From: Pseudomonas gingeri
GTDB lineage: Bacteria; Pseudomonadota; Gammaproteobacteria; Pseudomonadales; Pseudomonadaceae
Assembly: GCF_013385635.1 (NCBI RefSeq)
Contig: NZ_JACAPR010000003.1
Location: forward strand, 48,122 to 112,121
DNA: 64,000 nt
Reading direction: 5' to 3'
A model generated the notes under the pieces. That model was not told the origin of the DNA. It saw only the letters and a list, made by a program, of their open reading frames with translations, and searched no databases. Position 1 is the first letter of the stretch. Each line of letters opens with the position of its first letter. Shown one piece after another: positions 33,918 through 42,951 of this stretch. Both the position numbers and the translations under genes were made by a program.

Positions 33918-35582
33918 ATGGCTCAATACGTCTTCACCATGCATCGGCTGAGCAAAGTTGTGCCGCCGAAGCGGGAAATCCTGAAAAACATCTCCCTGTC
34001 GTTTTTCCCGGGCGCCAAGATCGGCGTTCTTGGCTTGAACGGTTCGGGTAAGTCCACCCTGTTGAAAATCATGGCCGGCGTCGACACCGAGTTCGACGGT
34101 GAGGCACGGCCGATGCCGGAGCTGAATGTCGGCTACTTGCCGCAGGAACCGCAACTGGATCCGACCAAGACCGTGCGTGAAGTGGTCGAGGAAGCGGTCA
34201 GCGTGATCAAGGACGCCCAGGCGCGCCTGGATGAGGTCTATGCCGCCTACGCCGATCCGGATGCCGACTTCGACAAGCTGGCCGCCGAACAGGCCAAGCT
34301 CGAGGCGATCCTGCAGGCCAGCGACGGTCACAACCTGGAGCGCCAGCTGGAAGTCGCCGCCGATGCGCTGCGCCTACCGGCCTGGGATGCCAAGGTCGAA
34401 CACCTGTCCGGTGGCGAGAAGCGCCGCGTGGCCCTGTGCCGCCTGCTGCTGTCGGCGCCCGACATGCTGCTGCTCGACGAACCGACCAACCACCTGGACG
34501 CCGATTCCGTCGCCTGGCTGGAGCACTTCCTGCACGACTTCCCGGGCACCGTGGTCGCGATCACGCACGACCGTTACTTCCTCGACAACGTCGCCGGCTG
34601 GATCCTCGAACTCGACCGCGGCGCGGGCATTCCGTACGAGGGTAACTACTCGGGTTGGCTGGAAGCCAAGTCCGATCGTCTGGCCCAGGAATCCAAGCAG
34701 CAGTCGGCCCATGAAAAGGCCATGAAGGAAGAGCTGGAATGGGTGCGCAAAGGCGCCAAGGCCCGCCAGTCGAAATCCAAGGCCCGTCTGCAGCGCTTCG
34801 AAGAAATGCAATCGCAGGAATTCCAGAAGCGCAGCGAGACTAACGAGATCTACATCCCGGCCGGTCCGCGCCTGGGCGACAAGGTCATCGAATTCAAGAA
34901 CGTCAGCAAGGGCTATGGCGACCGCGTGTTGATCGACAACCTGTCGTTCAGCATGCCCAAGGGCGCGATTGTCGGCGTGATCGGTGGTAACGGTGCCGGT
35001 AAGTCGACCCTGTTCCGCATGCTGATGGGCAAGGAAACCCCGGACTCGGGCAGCATCGAGATCGGCGAGACCGTGCAACTGGCCTGCGTGGACCAGAGCC
35101 GCGACGACCTCGACGGCAGCAAGACGGTGTTCCAGCAGATCTCCGACGGTTCCGACCAGATCCGCATCGGCAACTACGAGATCCCGTCGCGTACCTACGT
35201 CGGTCGTTTCAACTTCAAGGGCGGCGACCAGCAGAAGTTCGTCAAGGACCTGTCCGGTGGTGAACGTGGCCGCCTGCACCTGGCCCTGACCCTGAAAGAG
35301 GGCGGCAACGTCCTGCTGCTCGACGAACCGTCCAACGACCTCGACGTCGAAACCCTGCGTTCCCTGGAAGAAGCCCTGCTGGACTTCCCGGGCGCGGCCA
35401 TCGTGATCTCCCACGATCGGTGGTTCCTGGACCGTGTGGCGACGCACATCCTGGCTTACGAAGACGACTCGCAAGCGGTGTTCTTCGAAGGCAACTACAC
35501 CGAATACGAAGCGGATCGCAAGAAACGCCTCGGCGACGCCGCGGCCCAGCCGCATCGCGTACGGCACAAGAAACTGGCCTGA
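33918..35582 (+). CDS. ettA: Energy-dependent translational throttle protein EttA (ABC-F)
   Basis: 554 aa soluble ABC-F ATPase that binds the ribosomal E site and gates the first steps of elongation according to ATP level. Two ATPase domains: GLNGSGKST with [12 protein letters not shown] and [20 protein letters not shown] with [12 protein letters not shown] and [11 protein letters not shown]. Between them is the charged linker (P-site tRNA interaction motif region, about 245-320). Start 33918 ([13 protein letters not shown]) is the family start. Confidence 0.96.
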   Translation: MAQYVFTMHRLSKVVPPKREILKNISLSFFPGAKIGVLGLNGSGKSTLLKIMAGVDTEFDGEARPMPELNVGYLPQEPQLDPTKTVREVVEEAVSVIKDAQARLDEVYAAYADPDADFDKLAAEQAKLEAILQASDGHNLERQLEVAADALRLPAWDAKVEHLSGGEKRRVALCRLLLSAPDMLLLDEPTNHLDADSVAWLEHFLHDFPGTVVAITHDRYFLDNVAGWILELDRGAGIPYEGNYSGWLEAKSDRLAQESKQQSAHEKAMKEELEWVRKGAKARQSKSKARLQRFEEMQSQEFQKRSETNEIYIPAGPRLGDKVIEFKNVSKGYGDRVLIDNLSFSMPKGAIVGVIGGNGAGKSTLFRMLMGKETPDSGSIEIGETVQLACVDQSRDDLDGSKTVFQQISDGSDQIRIGNYEIPSRTYVGRFNFKGGDQQKFVKDLSGGERGRLHLALTLKEGGNVLLLDEPSNDLDVETLRSLEEALLDFPGAAIVISHDRWFLDRVATHILAYEDDSQAVFFEGNYTEYEADRKKRLGDAAAQPHRVRHKKLA

Positions 35583-35602
35583 TTGGGCCGGTGGTGGAAA
35601 GA

Positions 35603-35628
35603 ACGGAGCCTTCGGGCTCCGTTTTTTT
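35603..35628 (+). terminator. Rho-independent terminator after ettA
   Basis: ACGGAGCC, loop TTC, GGGCTCCGT, then TTTTTT; 20 bp after the stop. Confidence 0.92.
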
Positions 35629-35660
35629 GCGTGTCATTCCTGGGTAGCTGTTCGCGTGGT

Positions 35661-36155
35661 TCAGGCCGGGTCGATGCGCAGGATCTCGATCAACTGGTCC
35701 CCGGCCGGTCGTTTCCACAGCACTTCATCGCCGGGGTGGGCTCCGAGCAGTGCCCGTCCCAGCGGTGAGCCCCAGTTGATCAGGCCGCGAGTGTAGTCGG
35801 CCTGGTCTTCACCGACGAGCTGGACCTGTTGTTCCTCCCCCTGTTCGTTGGCGAAGGTGACGCGACTGCCGATCTGCACAACGTCGGTGGAGATCGCCCG
35901 GACGGCGAGCACGGCGCTGGACAGGCGCTGGTTGAAATAACGCAGGTCCCGTTCGATATCGGCCTGGCGCTGTTTGTCGGCCTGTTCGCCCAGGGCGCTT
36001 TGCCGGCTGTACTCGGCCTGCAATCCGGCGACCCGCTCCTGCAACTGGGCCAGGCCCGTCGCGGTGACGTAGTTGGGTTGTGTGCTGACCTGGCGCTCCA
36101 CCGGTTGGCTGGCCTGGGCGGCGGCGCTGTCTTCGTTGACGAAGGCACGACTCAT
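35661..36155 (-). CDS. GreA/GreB-family protein with altered coiled-coil tip
   Basis: 164 aa. N-terminal antiparallel coiled-coil (about 25-100: TATGLAQLQERVAGLQAEY, ADIERDLRYFNQRLSSAVLAV) and a C-terminal FKBP-like GreA/B domain (VVQIGSRVTFANEQGEEQQVQLVGEDQAD, INWGSPLGRALLGAHPGDEV). The conserved acidic tip GD-x-x-EN-x-Y of GreA/B is not seen; the matching place reads ALGEQADKQRQ and looks about three residues shorter. So it may bind the RNA polymerase secondary channel without normal cleavage activity (inference). RBS GGGAG. Confidence 0.8.
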   Translation of the reverse strand: MSRAFVNEDSAAAQASQPVERQVSTQPNYVTATGLAQLQERVAGLQAEYSRQSALGEQADKQRQADIERDLRYFNQRLSSAVLAVRAISTDVVQIGSRVTFANEQGEEQQVQLVGEDQADYTRGLINWGSPLGRALLGAHPGDEVLWKRPAGDQLIEILRIDPA

Positions 36156-36414
36156 GGCGTTCTCCCGTGCATGACATATGGACCATGCTCGCAGGATTCG
36201 GTGCCCGGGGATTGTCCGAAAGCGACCTGTCGCGAATGATTGGCCCGGAAAAACGCTGCGATAAGTGCTCTGTGAGGCCGATCGGTAAATTTTTCTGCCG
36301 CAAGTCGTTATCCTTTGGTATCGGTCAACAGCGCATCAAGCGCTCTGTACCGGGTGTTTCAGCCCCGCGCCAGCGCGCCGGGGGCAATTGCCGTCCAAAG
36401 AAAGAGAGTTGTGT

Positions 36415-36774
36415 ATGAGTTGCTTCAAACCCCATGGCGTGGGTGTCGGCCTGACCTTGTCCGCCTGTGTCGCCGTGGGTGAACCCTTGCCCGAGAGTTC
36501 CTTGTTGAGCCGTTATGGCGTGACGCCGGAGCAGTTGCCTGTGATGACTCAGGTGGAGACGTTCGGTGTCTCCGAGGACACGTCGTCCAGGCTGTTTCAA
36601 CTGAAGCCCGAGGCACCTCTGGTGGATGTCCGTATCGGCGAGCGGGCGCCGCCGGAGGAGGTGGGCAATATCACGATCGACAATATGGCCAGGCGCGACT
36701 ACGAGCGTTGCCTGCGTTTGCAGGGCCAATTGCTGGAGCGCGAGTCCAGGCGACCGAACCCGCGCTGTGAATAG
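36415..36774 (+). CDS. Hypothetical protein, possible small lipoprotein
   Basis: 119 aa. N-terminus MSCFKPHGVGVGLTLSACVA includes LSAC, a lipobox-like end to a short hydrophobic segment. The rest is hydrophilic, with LLSRYGVTPEQLPVMTQVE and RRDYERCLRLQGQLLERE. AAAGAGAG precedes the ATG. I recognise no family. Convergent with the DUF4105 gene, 18 bp apart. Confidence 0.6.
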   Translation: MSCFKPHGVGVGLTLSACVAVGEPLPESSLLSRYGVTPEQLPVMTQVETFGVSEDTSSRLFQLKPEAPLVDVRIGERAPPEEVGNITIDNMARRDYERCLRLQGQLLERESRRPNPRCE

Positions 36775-36792
36775 CGGGCCGTCCGGCCCTTT

Positions 36793-38646
36793 TCAATAGT
36801 GATACCACTTCAGTTCCAGCATGAGCTCGTTTTCCGCCGAGGCCAGTTTGCTGAACTCGCGCCGGGCGCTCAGGCGCAGGCCCAGGTTGCGCGTCAATTC
36901 CCATTGCTGGTTGAGGCTCAGGCTGCGGCGTACTTCACCATTGGTGAAGTAGTCGCCCTTGGCCTCCAGGCTCAGGTTGCCCAGCGGGTTTTTCCACAGC
37001 AGGCCAGTATTTAAGCCGCTGGCCGGCGACACGAACGCGGCGAAATCGGCGTTGTGTTCCAGGCGCACGGTGCCAAGCGCAAAACCGAGCAGATCATCAC
37101 TCAGTTGCCAGGTGCCGCCAGCGCCGCCGTTGACGTGGCTGACCAGGGTCTCGTCGTCGTGTTTGCCGGGTACCCGCTCCAGACCGCCGGTGACTTGCCA
37201 GGACCAGGGCTGCAGCAGCGCGTTACGGGGTGTCAGCGAGCGGATGGTGGCCAGGTCCAGTTGCTGCAATTGCCAGTGGTTGCCTTCGTACTGGCGCAGC
37301 TTCATCTGCAGGATTTCGATCTGGGCACCGAGCGGGAAGCCCTCGGCGTTGTCGTTCAGGTCGTGGTAGGCCATGCGCAGGCCATACTCGCCGAAGGCCT
37401 TGCCGCCCCGGGTGCCGATGCCAGCCTGCCAGGTGCGCGATTCATGGCCGTTTTCCGGCAGTCCGGGGGGCGTGATCTGCAGTTCCGGCGCGGGATTCTG
37501 GTTGATCGCCCGGAGCAGTTCGAAGCTGCGTTGCGAGCGCACCGGGTCGCGTTCCAGGCCGTTGGCCCGGTAGCGTTCGAGGCGATAGGCAGCATCGACG
37601 ATCAGCGCCTGGCGGGCCCTTGGCCGGGCCTTGAAGGCCGGGTCCTGGAGGACTTTCTGGTCTGCGCTGACTTTCAGTACCCACTTTTGTTCATCAGGGG
37701 TCAGGGGCTTGGCCCGCTCCAGCAGTTCGCGTTCGCGGGAGGGACGATAGTCGATCCTTTCCACCAGGCCGGCCTCCTTGACCGCCTTTACCGTGTCGGT
37801 AGGGATGGCGGTCAGCGGGAATTGTTCGGTCAGGCGCAGGCTCGGTCGGGCGACCTGCAGCAGTTCCAGCAGGCGATAGGAGCAGTTTTCGTCGAAGAAG
37901 AAGTAGTCGAACTGGATCTGCTTCAGCTCCCAGACGTGCTCGACCATGCGCTGGGTTTCTTCCGGCGTGAGGTTCAGCCGGTATTCCCACAGGTCGCGGT
38001 TTTCCAGGCTGCGGTATTCGGAGAGTTTTTCCTGGTAGGGCACCAGGGCGAACAAGCCGGGGTAGCCGCCCATCAGGCCTTTCCAGGCATACAGGATGCT
38101 GTTGTCCGAGCCTTCGATATAGGCGCCGAAGTTGATCGCGTAACTGAGCAGGGCAGTCTGGTCGCGCTGGACATCTTCCTGGTCGATGCGCAGCAGGGTA
38201 TGACCGAACATCGACGACGGGCTGTTCAGATAGGCCGCCGGAAAGATCATCACCGTACTGTGGGGCGAGACGTCTTTGAACCACTGGTTGAAATCGGAGC
38301 AGTCCGGGGCCGGCAGGTCGGTCAGTTGCAGTTGCGCCTTGAGCCAGCGGCTGCGGGCCGGGTAGACGCATTGGGCGTGCTGGTTGCCGGCGCTGGCCGG
38401 GGCGTACAGCGCGGCGACGGTGGCTTTCAGTTCCGCGTCCGGGTGATGGGCGCCGTCGGCGGCGAGGAAGAACTTCTTGTCGCTCACATAGCTGCGCCAG
38501 CCACCCAGCTTGGCGCTTTCGTAATGGCCCAGGGAGATCCAGAAGGGATCGTCGGCCAGTTGTTGCAAACGTTGATCATCGATGTGCGAAGCGGCTTGGA
38601 GCGGGGCGCAGACACAGAGCGCCAGGTAGGCAAGGCGTTTGAGCAT
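36793..38646 (-). CDS. DUF4105 protein with predicted outer-membrane C-terminal part
   Basis: 617 aa. Signal peptide about 1-18 (ends LQAAS). Residues about 100-300 carry the DUF4105 pattern: FGHTLLRID, LLSYAINFGAYIEGSDNSILYAWKGLMGGYPG, WEYRLNLTPEETQRMVEHVWEL, FFFDENCSYRLLELL (His-Cys arrangement suggesting a papain-like or NlpC-like fold). The last 200 residues are built from alternating amphipathic strands ending LMLELKWYHY, like a beta-barrel. DUF3015 gene lies 74 bp upstream. Function unknown. Start 38646 is chosen; an ATG three codons earlier also exists. Confidence 0.8.
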   Translation of the reverse strand: MLKRLAYLALCVCAPLQAASHIDDQRLQQLADDPFWISLGHYESAKLGGWRSYVSDKKFFLAADGAHHPDAELKATVAALYAPASAGNQHAQCVYPARSRWLKAQLQLTDLPAPDCSDFNQWFKDVSPHSTVMIFPAAYLNSPSSMFGHTLLRIDQEDVQRDQTALLSYAINFGAYIEGSDNSILYAWKGLMGGYPGLFALVPYQEKLSEYRSLENRDLWEYRLNLTPEETQRMVEHVWELKQIQFDYFFFDENCSYRLLELLQVARPSLRLTEQFPLTAIPTDTVKAVKEAGLVERIDYRPSRERELLERAKPLTPDEQKWVLKVSADQKVLQDPAFKARPRARQALIVDAAYRLERYRANGLERDPVRSQRSFELLRAINQNPAPELQITPPGLPENGHESRTWQAGIGTRGGKAFGEYGLRMAYHDLNDNAEGFPLGAQIEILQMKLRQYEGNHWQLQQLDLATIRSLTPRNALLQPWSWQVTGGLERVPGKHDDETLVSHVNGGAGGTWQLSDDLLGFALGTVRLEHNADFAAFVSPASGLNTGLLWKNPLGNLSLEAKGDYFTNGEVRRSLSLNQQWELTRNLGLRLSARREFSKLASAENELMLELKWYHY

Positions 38647-38720
38647 GATGGGCAACTGTTGTCAGGCGAAAGAGGGTCGGGCAGGGAATGCCCGCTCCAG
38701 GAGGAGCGGGCGGGTCAGGC

Positions 38721-39209
38721 TCAAGCCTGGGTTGCGTACTTGGCCAGGCGTGGATCGCTCTTGAGTACGGCCAGGGTGTTGGTATGCACGTCGTCGGCGG
38801 TCACGTCAGCCTTGCTGAAGATCTGCTGGAAGTGCTCATGGGTCACAGCGGCGAAATGGGCACGGTCTTCCGGTGCCACCCCCAGGACCACGGCATAGGT
38901 GGTCAGTGCTTCGCCCTGACCCTTGGCCATGTCTTCCGACAGCTCGTTCATCATGCCATTCATGGCAATCCAGGACTTGCCGCCGTAGGTCAGTGCATCT
39001 TTGGTGGTGCAGCCGTTGGTGCCGGACGTCATCCCGAAGGTGGCGTTGCCGGAGGTACCGTTGGTGGTGGAGGCCAGGAAGTGTGCCGGGGTGCCACGTT
39101 GACCTTTGAACAGCATGTTGCCCCAACCGCAATCCGGGCCGCCTGGCGCCTGTGCCATGGCCTGGAAGGAGACAACGGTGAAGAGAGTACCGAGAAGAAT
39201 CCGTTTCAT
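38721..39209 (-). CDS. DUF3015 family exported protein
   Basis: 162 aa. Signal peptide 1-20 (ends MAQA). The mature protein has PDCGWGNMLFKGQRG, TNGTSGNATFGMTSGTNGC and a helical C-terminus with VTHEHFQQIFSKADVTADDV; two or three Cys for disulphides. Upstream partner of the DUF4105 gene on the same strand, a pairing I remember in several pseudomonads. Function unknown. Confidence 0.85.
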   Translation of the reverse strand: MKRILLGTLFTVVSFQAMAQAPGGPDCGWGNMLFKGQRGTPAHFLASTTNGTSGNATFGMTSGTNGCTTKDALTYGGKSWIAMNGMMNELSEDMAKGQGEALTTYAVVLGVAPEDRAHFAAVTHEHFQQIFSKADVTADDVHTNTLAVLKSDPRLAKYATQA

Positions 39210-39487
39210 AGCTTTGTTCTCTTTATGTGCATACCAATGGACAAGGGTGTCCGGCCTGTGGGAGCACCGGTGGGCCGGTTATCAGTCCAGCCGCGCATGT
39301 TGGAGTTTAGGCACGATCCAAGGGTTCCGTGGTTTTTTCCCTTTGTGAATAAGATAGTCACCTTCTTGTAGTCCTGTTCCCGAGGCTTTTGTCCCGCGGC
39401 AAGGATTCACCTGCCACTTGCCTTGCCAGCCGGGTACGGCCAGCGCCAGAATGCCTCTATCTGCCCCGCCTGATGTAAGGAAGCCCG

Positions 39488-41926
39488 ATGCCTGATTCTG
39501 TTGCTGCCAGCTTGCGTCTAGCGCCCGAAGCGCTGACCCGCCCTTTCTCCGCTGAACAGTTCAGCTTCTCTACCACCAATGATCTGGAGCCCTTTCGCGG
39601 TGTGCTTGGCCAGGAACGCGCGGTCGAAGCGTTGCAGTTCGGTGTGGCGATGCCACGCCCCGGTTACAACGTGTTTGTCATGGGAGAGCCCGGTACCGGG
39701 CGCTTTTCCTTCGTCAAACGCTATCTGAAGGCAGAAGGCAAGCGCCTGCAGACTCCGTCGGACTGGGTCTACGTCAACAATTTCGATGAGCCGCGCGAAC
39801 CTCGGGCGCTGGAGTTGCCCGCGGGCGAGGCCGGCGCGTTCATCAGCGATATCAACGGTCTGATCGACAACCTGCTGGCGACGTTTCCGGCGGTGTTCGA
39901 GCATCCGTCCTACCAGCAGAAGAAAAGTGCCATCGACCGTGCGTTCAACCAGCGCTACGACCGTGCCCTGGATGTGATCGAGCGCCTGGCGCTGGAGAAG
40001 GAGGTCGCGCTGTATCGCGACAGCACCAATATCGCCTTTACCCCGATGAGCGACGGCAAGGCCCTGGACGAGGCGGAGTTCGCCCAGTTGCCGGAGGCCG
40101 AGCGCGAGCGTTTCCATACCGATATCGCCGATCTCGAGGAGCGCCTCAACGAGGAACTCGCCAGCCTGCCGCAATGGAAGCGCGAGTCGAGCAACCAGTT
40201 GCGCCAGCTGAACGAAGAAACCATTACCCTGGCCTTGCAGCCTTTGCTCGCGCCGCTGTCGGAGAAATACGCCGAGAATGCGGCGGTCTGCGGTTACCTG
40301 CAAGCGATGCAGGTCTACCTGCTCAAGACCGTGGTCGAGCAACTGGTGGACGACAGCAAGACCGACGCGGTTGCCCGCAAGTTGCTGGAAGAACAGTACG
40401 CGCCGAGCCTGGTGGTCGGGCATCCGGCCAGTGGTGGGGCGCCGGTGGTGTTCGAGCCGCATCCGACCTACGACAACCTGTTCGGCCGTATCGAATACAG
40501 CACCGACCAGGGTGCGCTGTACACCACCTACCGGCAATTGCGCCCGGGGGCGCTGCATCGCGCCAACGGCGGTTTCCTGATCCTCGAAGCGGAGAAGATG
40601 CTCAGCGAACCGTTTGTCTGGGATGCGCTCAAGCGCGCCCTGCAGTCGCGCAAGCTGAAGATGGAGTCGCCCCTGGGCGAGCTGGGTCGCCTGGCGACCG
40701 TGACCCTGACGCCGCAGATGATCCCGTTGCAGGTCAAGGTCATCATCATCGGCGCGCGCCAGTTGTACTACACCCTGCAGGATCTCGATCCGGACTTCCA
40801 GGAGATGTTCCGGGTGCTGGTGGACTTCGACGAAGACATCCCGATGGTCGACGAAAGCCTGGAGCAGTTCGCCCAGTTGCTCAAGACCCGCACCTCGGAA
40901 GAGGGCATGGCGCCGCTGACCGCCGATGCGGTGGCCCGCCTGGCTACCTACAGCGCGCGCTTGGCCGAGCACCAGGGGCGTCTGTCGGCACGGATCGGCG
41001 ATCTGTTCCAACTGGTCAGCGAAGCGGATTTCATCCGTCACCTGGCCGGCGACGAACGCACCGATGCCGGTCATATCGAACGGGCGCTCAAGGCCAAGGC
41101 CACGCGTACCGGCCGGGTTTCCGCGCGGATCCTCGACGATATGCTGGCAGGGATCATCCTGATCGATACCGCTGGCGCCGCGGTCGGCAAGTGCAACGGC
41201 CTGACGGTACTGGAGGTCGGCGATTCGGCATTTGGCGTACCGGCGCGGATTTCCGCCACGGTGTATCCGGGCGGCAGCGGCATCGTCGACATCGAGCGCG
41301 AAGTCAATCTCGGGCAGCCGATTCACTCCAAGGGCGTGATGATTCTCACCGGCTACCTGGGCAGCCGTTATGCCCAGGAGTTCCCGCTGGCCATCTCCGC
41401 GAGTATTGCCCTGGAGCAGTCCTATGGGTATGTCGATGGCGACAGCGCTTCCCTTGGCGAGGCCTGCACGCTGATTTCGGCGTTGTCGAAAACCCCGCTC
41501 AAGCAGTGCTTCGCCATTACCGGTTCGATCAATCAGTTCGGTGAAGTACAGGCGGTTGGTGGGGTCAACGAGAAGATCGAGGGCTTCTTCCGGCTCTGTG
41601 AGGCCCGCGGCCTGACCGGCGAGCAGGGCGCGATCATCCCGCAGGCCAACGTCGCCACGCTGATGCTCGATGAAAAGGTCCTGCAAGCCGTGCGCGCCGG
41701 ACAGTTCCATGTGTATGCGGTGCGTCAGGCTGACGAGGCGCTCAGTCTACTGGTGGGCGAACCCGCCGGCGAACCGGATGCCGACGGCCAGTTCCCGGAA
41801 GGCAGTGTCAACGCCAGGGTGGTGGAGCGTCTGCGGGTGATCGCCGAAATGATCAGCGACGATGACCTCAAGGAGGCCGAGAGGGAAGCGGCCGAGCAGG
41901 CGCTGGCGGAGGTCAAGCCGTCCTGA
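39488..41926 (+). CDS. Lon-like ATP-dependent protease (AAA_32/LonB-type, YcbZ group)
   Basis: 812 aa. N-terminal AAA-like part: P-loop reads GEPGTGRFS, with Arg where Lys is usual. Long coiled insertion about 170-330. Walker B region ANGGFLILEAEKML. C-terminal Lon protease domain (about 560-790) with the catalytic Ser in VDGDSASLGEA and Lys in GVNEKIEGFF. AAGGAAG precedes the ATG. Matches PAO1 PA4576 by position (from memory). Substrates unknown. Confidence 0.9.
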   Translation: MPDSVAASLRLAPEALTRPFSAEQFSFSTTNDLEPFRGVLGQERAVEALQFGVAMPRPGYNVFVMGEPGTGRFSFVKRYLKAEGKRLQTPSDWVYVNNFDEPREPRALELPAGEAGAFISDINGLIDNLLATFPAVFEHPSYQQKKSAIDRAFNQRYDRALDVIERLALEKEVALYRDSTNIAFTPMSDGKALDEAEFAQLPEAERERFHTDIADLEERLNEELASLPQWKRESSNQLRQLNEETITLALQPLLAPLSEKYAENAAVCGYLQAMQVYLLKTVVEQLVDDSKTDAVARKLLEEQYAPSLVVGHPASGGAPVVFEPHPTYDNLFGRIEYSTDQGALYTTYRQLRPGALHRANGGFLILEAEKMLSEPFVWDALKRALQSRKLKMESPLGELGRLATVTLTPQMIPLQVKVIIIGARQLYYTLQDLDPDFQEMFRVLVDFDEDIPMVDESLEQFAQLLKTRTSEEGMAPLTADAVARLATYSARLAEHQGRLSARIGDLFQLVSEADFIRHLAGDERTDAGHIERALKAKATRTGRVSARILDDMLAGIILIDTAGAAVGKCNGLTVLEVGDSAFGVPARISATVYPGGSGIVDIEREVNLGQPIHSKGVMILTGYLGSRYAQEFPLAISASIALEQSYGYVDGDSASLGEACTLISALSKTPLKQCFAITGSINQFGEVQAVGGVNEKIEGFFRLCEARGLTGEQGAIIPQANVATLMLDEKVLQAVRAGQFHVYAVRQADEALSLLVGEPAGEPDADGQFPEGSVNARVVERLRVIAEMISDDDLKEAEREAAEQALAEVKPS

Positions 41927-41932
41927 CGGCGC

Positions 41933-42430
41933 GCATGGACTGTGGGAGTGGGCTTGTTGTGTGCGGGCTTGCCCGCGAAGCTCCTGGTGCTCTCAAGGGC
42001 CTCTTCGCTGGCAAGCCAGCTCCCACATTGGATCGACGCCTCGGCACAGGTATCGCGGCGACCGCATGGACTGTGGGAGTGGGCTTGTTGTGTGCGGGCT
42101 TGCCCGCGAAGCTTCTGGTGCTCTCAAGGGCCTCTTCGCTGGCAAGCCAGCTCCCACATTGGATCGACGCCTCGGCACAGGTATCGCGGCAACCGCATGG
42201 ACTGTGGGAGTGGGCTTGTTGTGTGCGGGCTTGCCCGCGAAGCTCCTGGTGTTCTCAAGGGCCTCTTCGCTGGCAAGCCAGCTCCCACATTGGATCGACG
42301 CCTCGGCACAGGTATCGCGGCAACCGCATGGACTGTGGGAGTGGGCTTGTTGTGGGAGCGGGCTTGCCAGCGAAGCTTCTGGTGCTCTCAAGGGCCTCTT
42401 CGCTGGCAAGCCAGTTCCCACAAGTTCCGC
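41933..42430. repeat. Tandem array of a 131-bp unit built on REP elements
   Basis: The sequence GCATGGACTGTGGGAG recurs at 41933, 42064, 42195 and 42326, exactly 131 bp apart. Each unit holds a REP-like inverted pair (GCGGGCTTGCCCGCGAAGC ... TTCGCTGGCAAGCCAGCTCCCACA) plus a constant spacer (GGATCGACGCCTCGGCACAG). The first three units are nearly identical; the fourth is shorter and its REP differs (GGGAGCGGGCTTGCCAGCGAAG). Frame-shifted open reading in all frames comes from the repeat and is not a gene. The remaining gap to 42614 has a small hairpin AGCTTCCCGTCGGAAGCT (42569-42586). Confidence 0.92.
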
Positions 42431-42614
42431 AAGTGCAGGGCCAAGGGCGGGGGTCAAGGCTTTGGCGCCCGTTCCCCTGGCGCCCGTTGGTCCTCCAGGT
42501 CCTTGCGCCCGGTAGATTTATTCTATTCTCTGGGCAAGGACATCCACTGTAGTCACTGGAACGATGCAGCTTCCCGTCGGAAGCTGAAGACAGGACCTAC
42601 CGAGGGTCGCCGCC

Positions 42615-42947
42615 ATGTCGCGCAGCCTTTGTCTTACCCGTCAATGCCTGGGCCTGGTCACCCGTATCGAATGCGTCATTCGTCCGCTCGCCGGCGATAA
42701 CGGGATGTGGACCCTCTTGTTCGCTGCCGGAATGGCCGGTGAGCAACCCTCCGCGATCAAATCCCAGGGCCCTTTCCATGGCCCCTTCGTCGCTGAATCC
42801 ATACTCGATTCGATTGTCGAAAGCCTGACTCTGCACGGCTACGAACTGGCCGAAGAACCGCAGATCTGGCGCCTGCACCTGCAGGCCCAGCTACGGCAGA
42901 TCAACGGCGAGCGCGGTCGGCATCCGGGTGGCTACGAACTGCACTGA
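42615..42947 (+). CDS. Conserved hypothetical protein
   Basis: 110 aa, no signal or membrane segment. Contains SILDSIVESLTLHGYELAEEPQIWRLHLQAQLRQINGERGRHP, which looks like a small alpha/beta domain. GAGG lies before the ATG. No family recognised; coding is supported by codon-like base pattern and by ending 5 bp from the convergent lipoprotein gene. Confidence 0.65.
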   Translation: MSRSLCLTRQCLGLVTRIECVIRPLAGDNGMWTLLFAAGMAGEQPSAIKSQGPFHGPFVAESILDSIVESLTLHGYELAEEPQIWRLHLQAQLRQINGERGRHPGGYELH

Positions 42948-42951
42948 GGCA

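Noticed and set aside
41933-42430. CRISPR-like array
   Set aside because: Repeats are 131 bp, spacers are not unique, and no cas gene is present.
41862-42700. Overlapping open frames with repeated peptide units
   Set aside because: They arise from the 131-bp DNA repeat, whose period rotates frames; codon content is that of REP elements.
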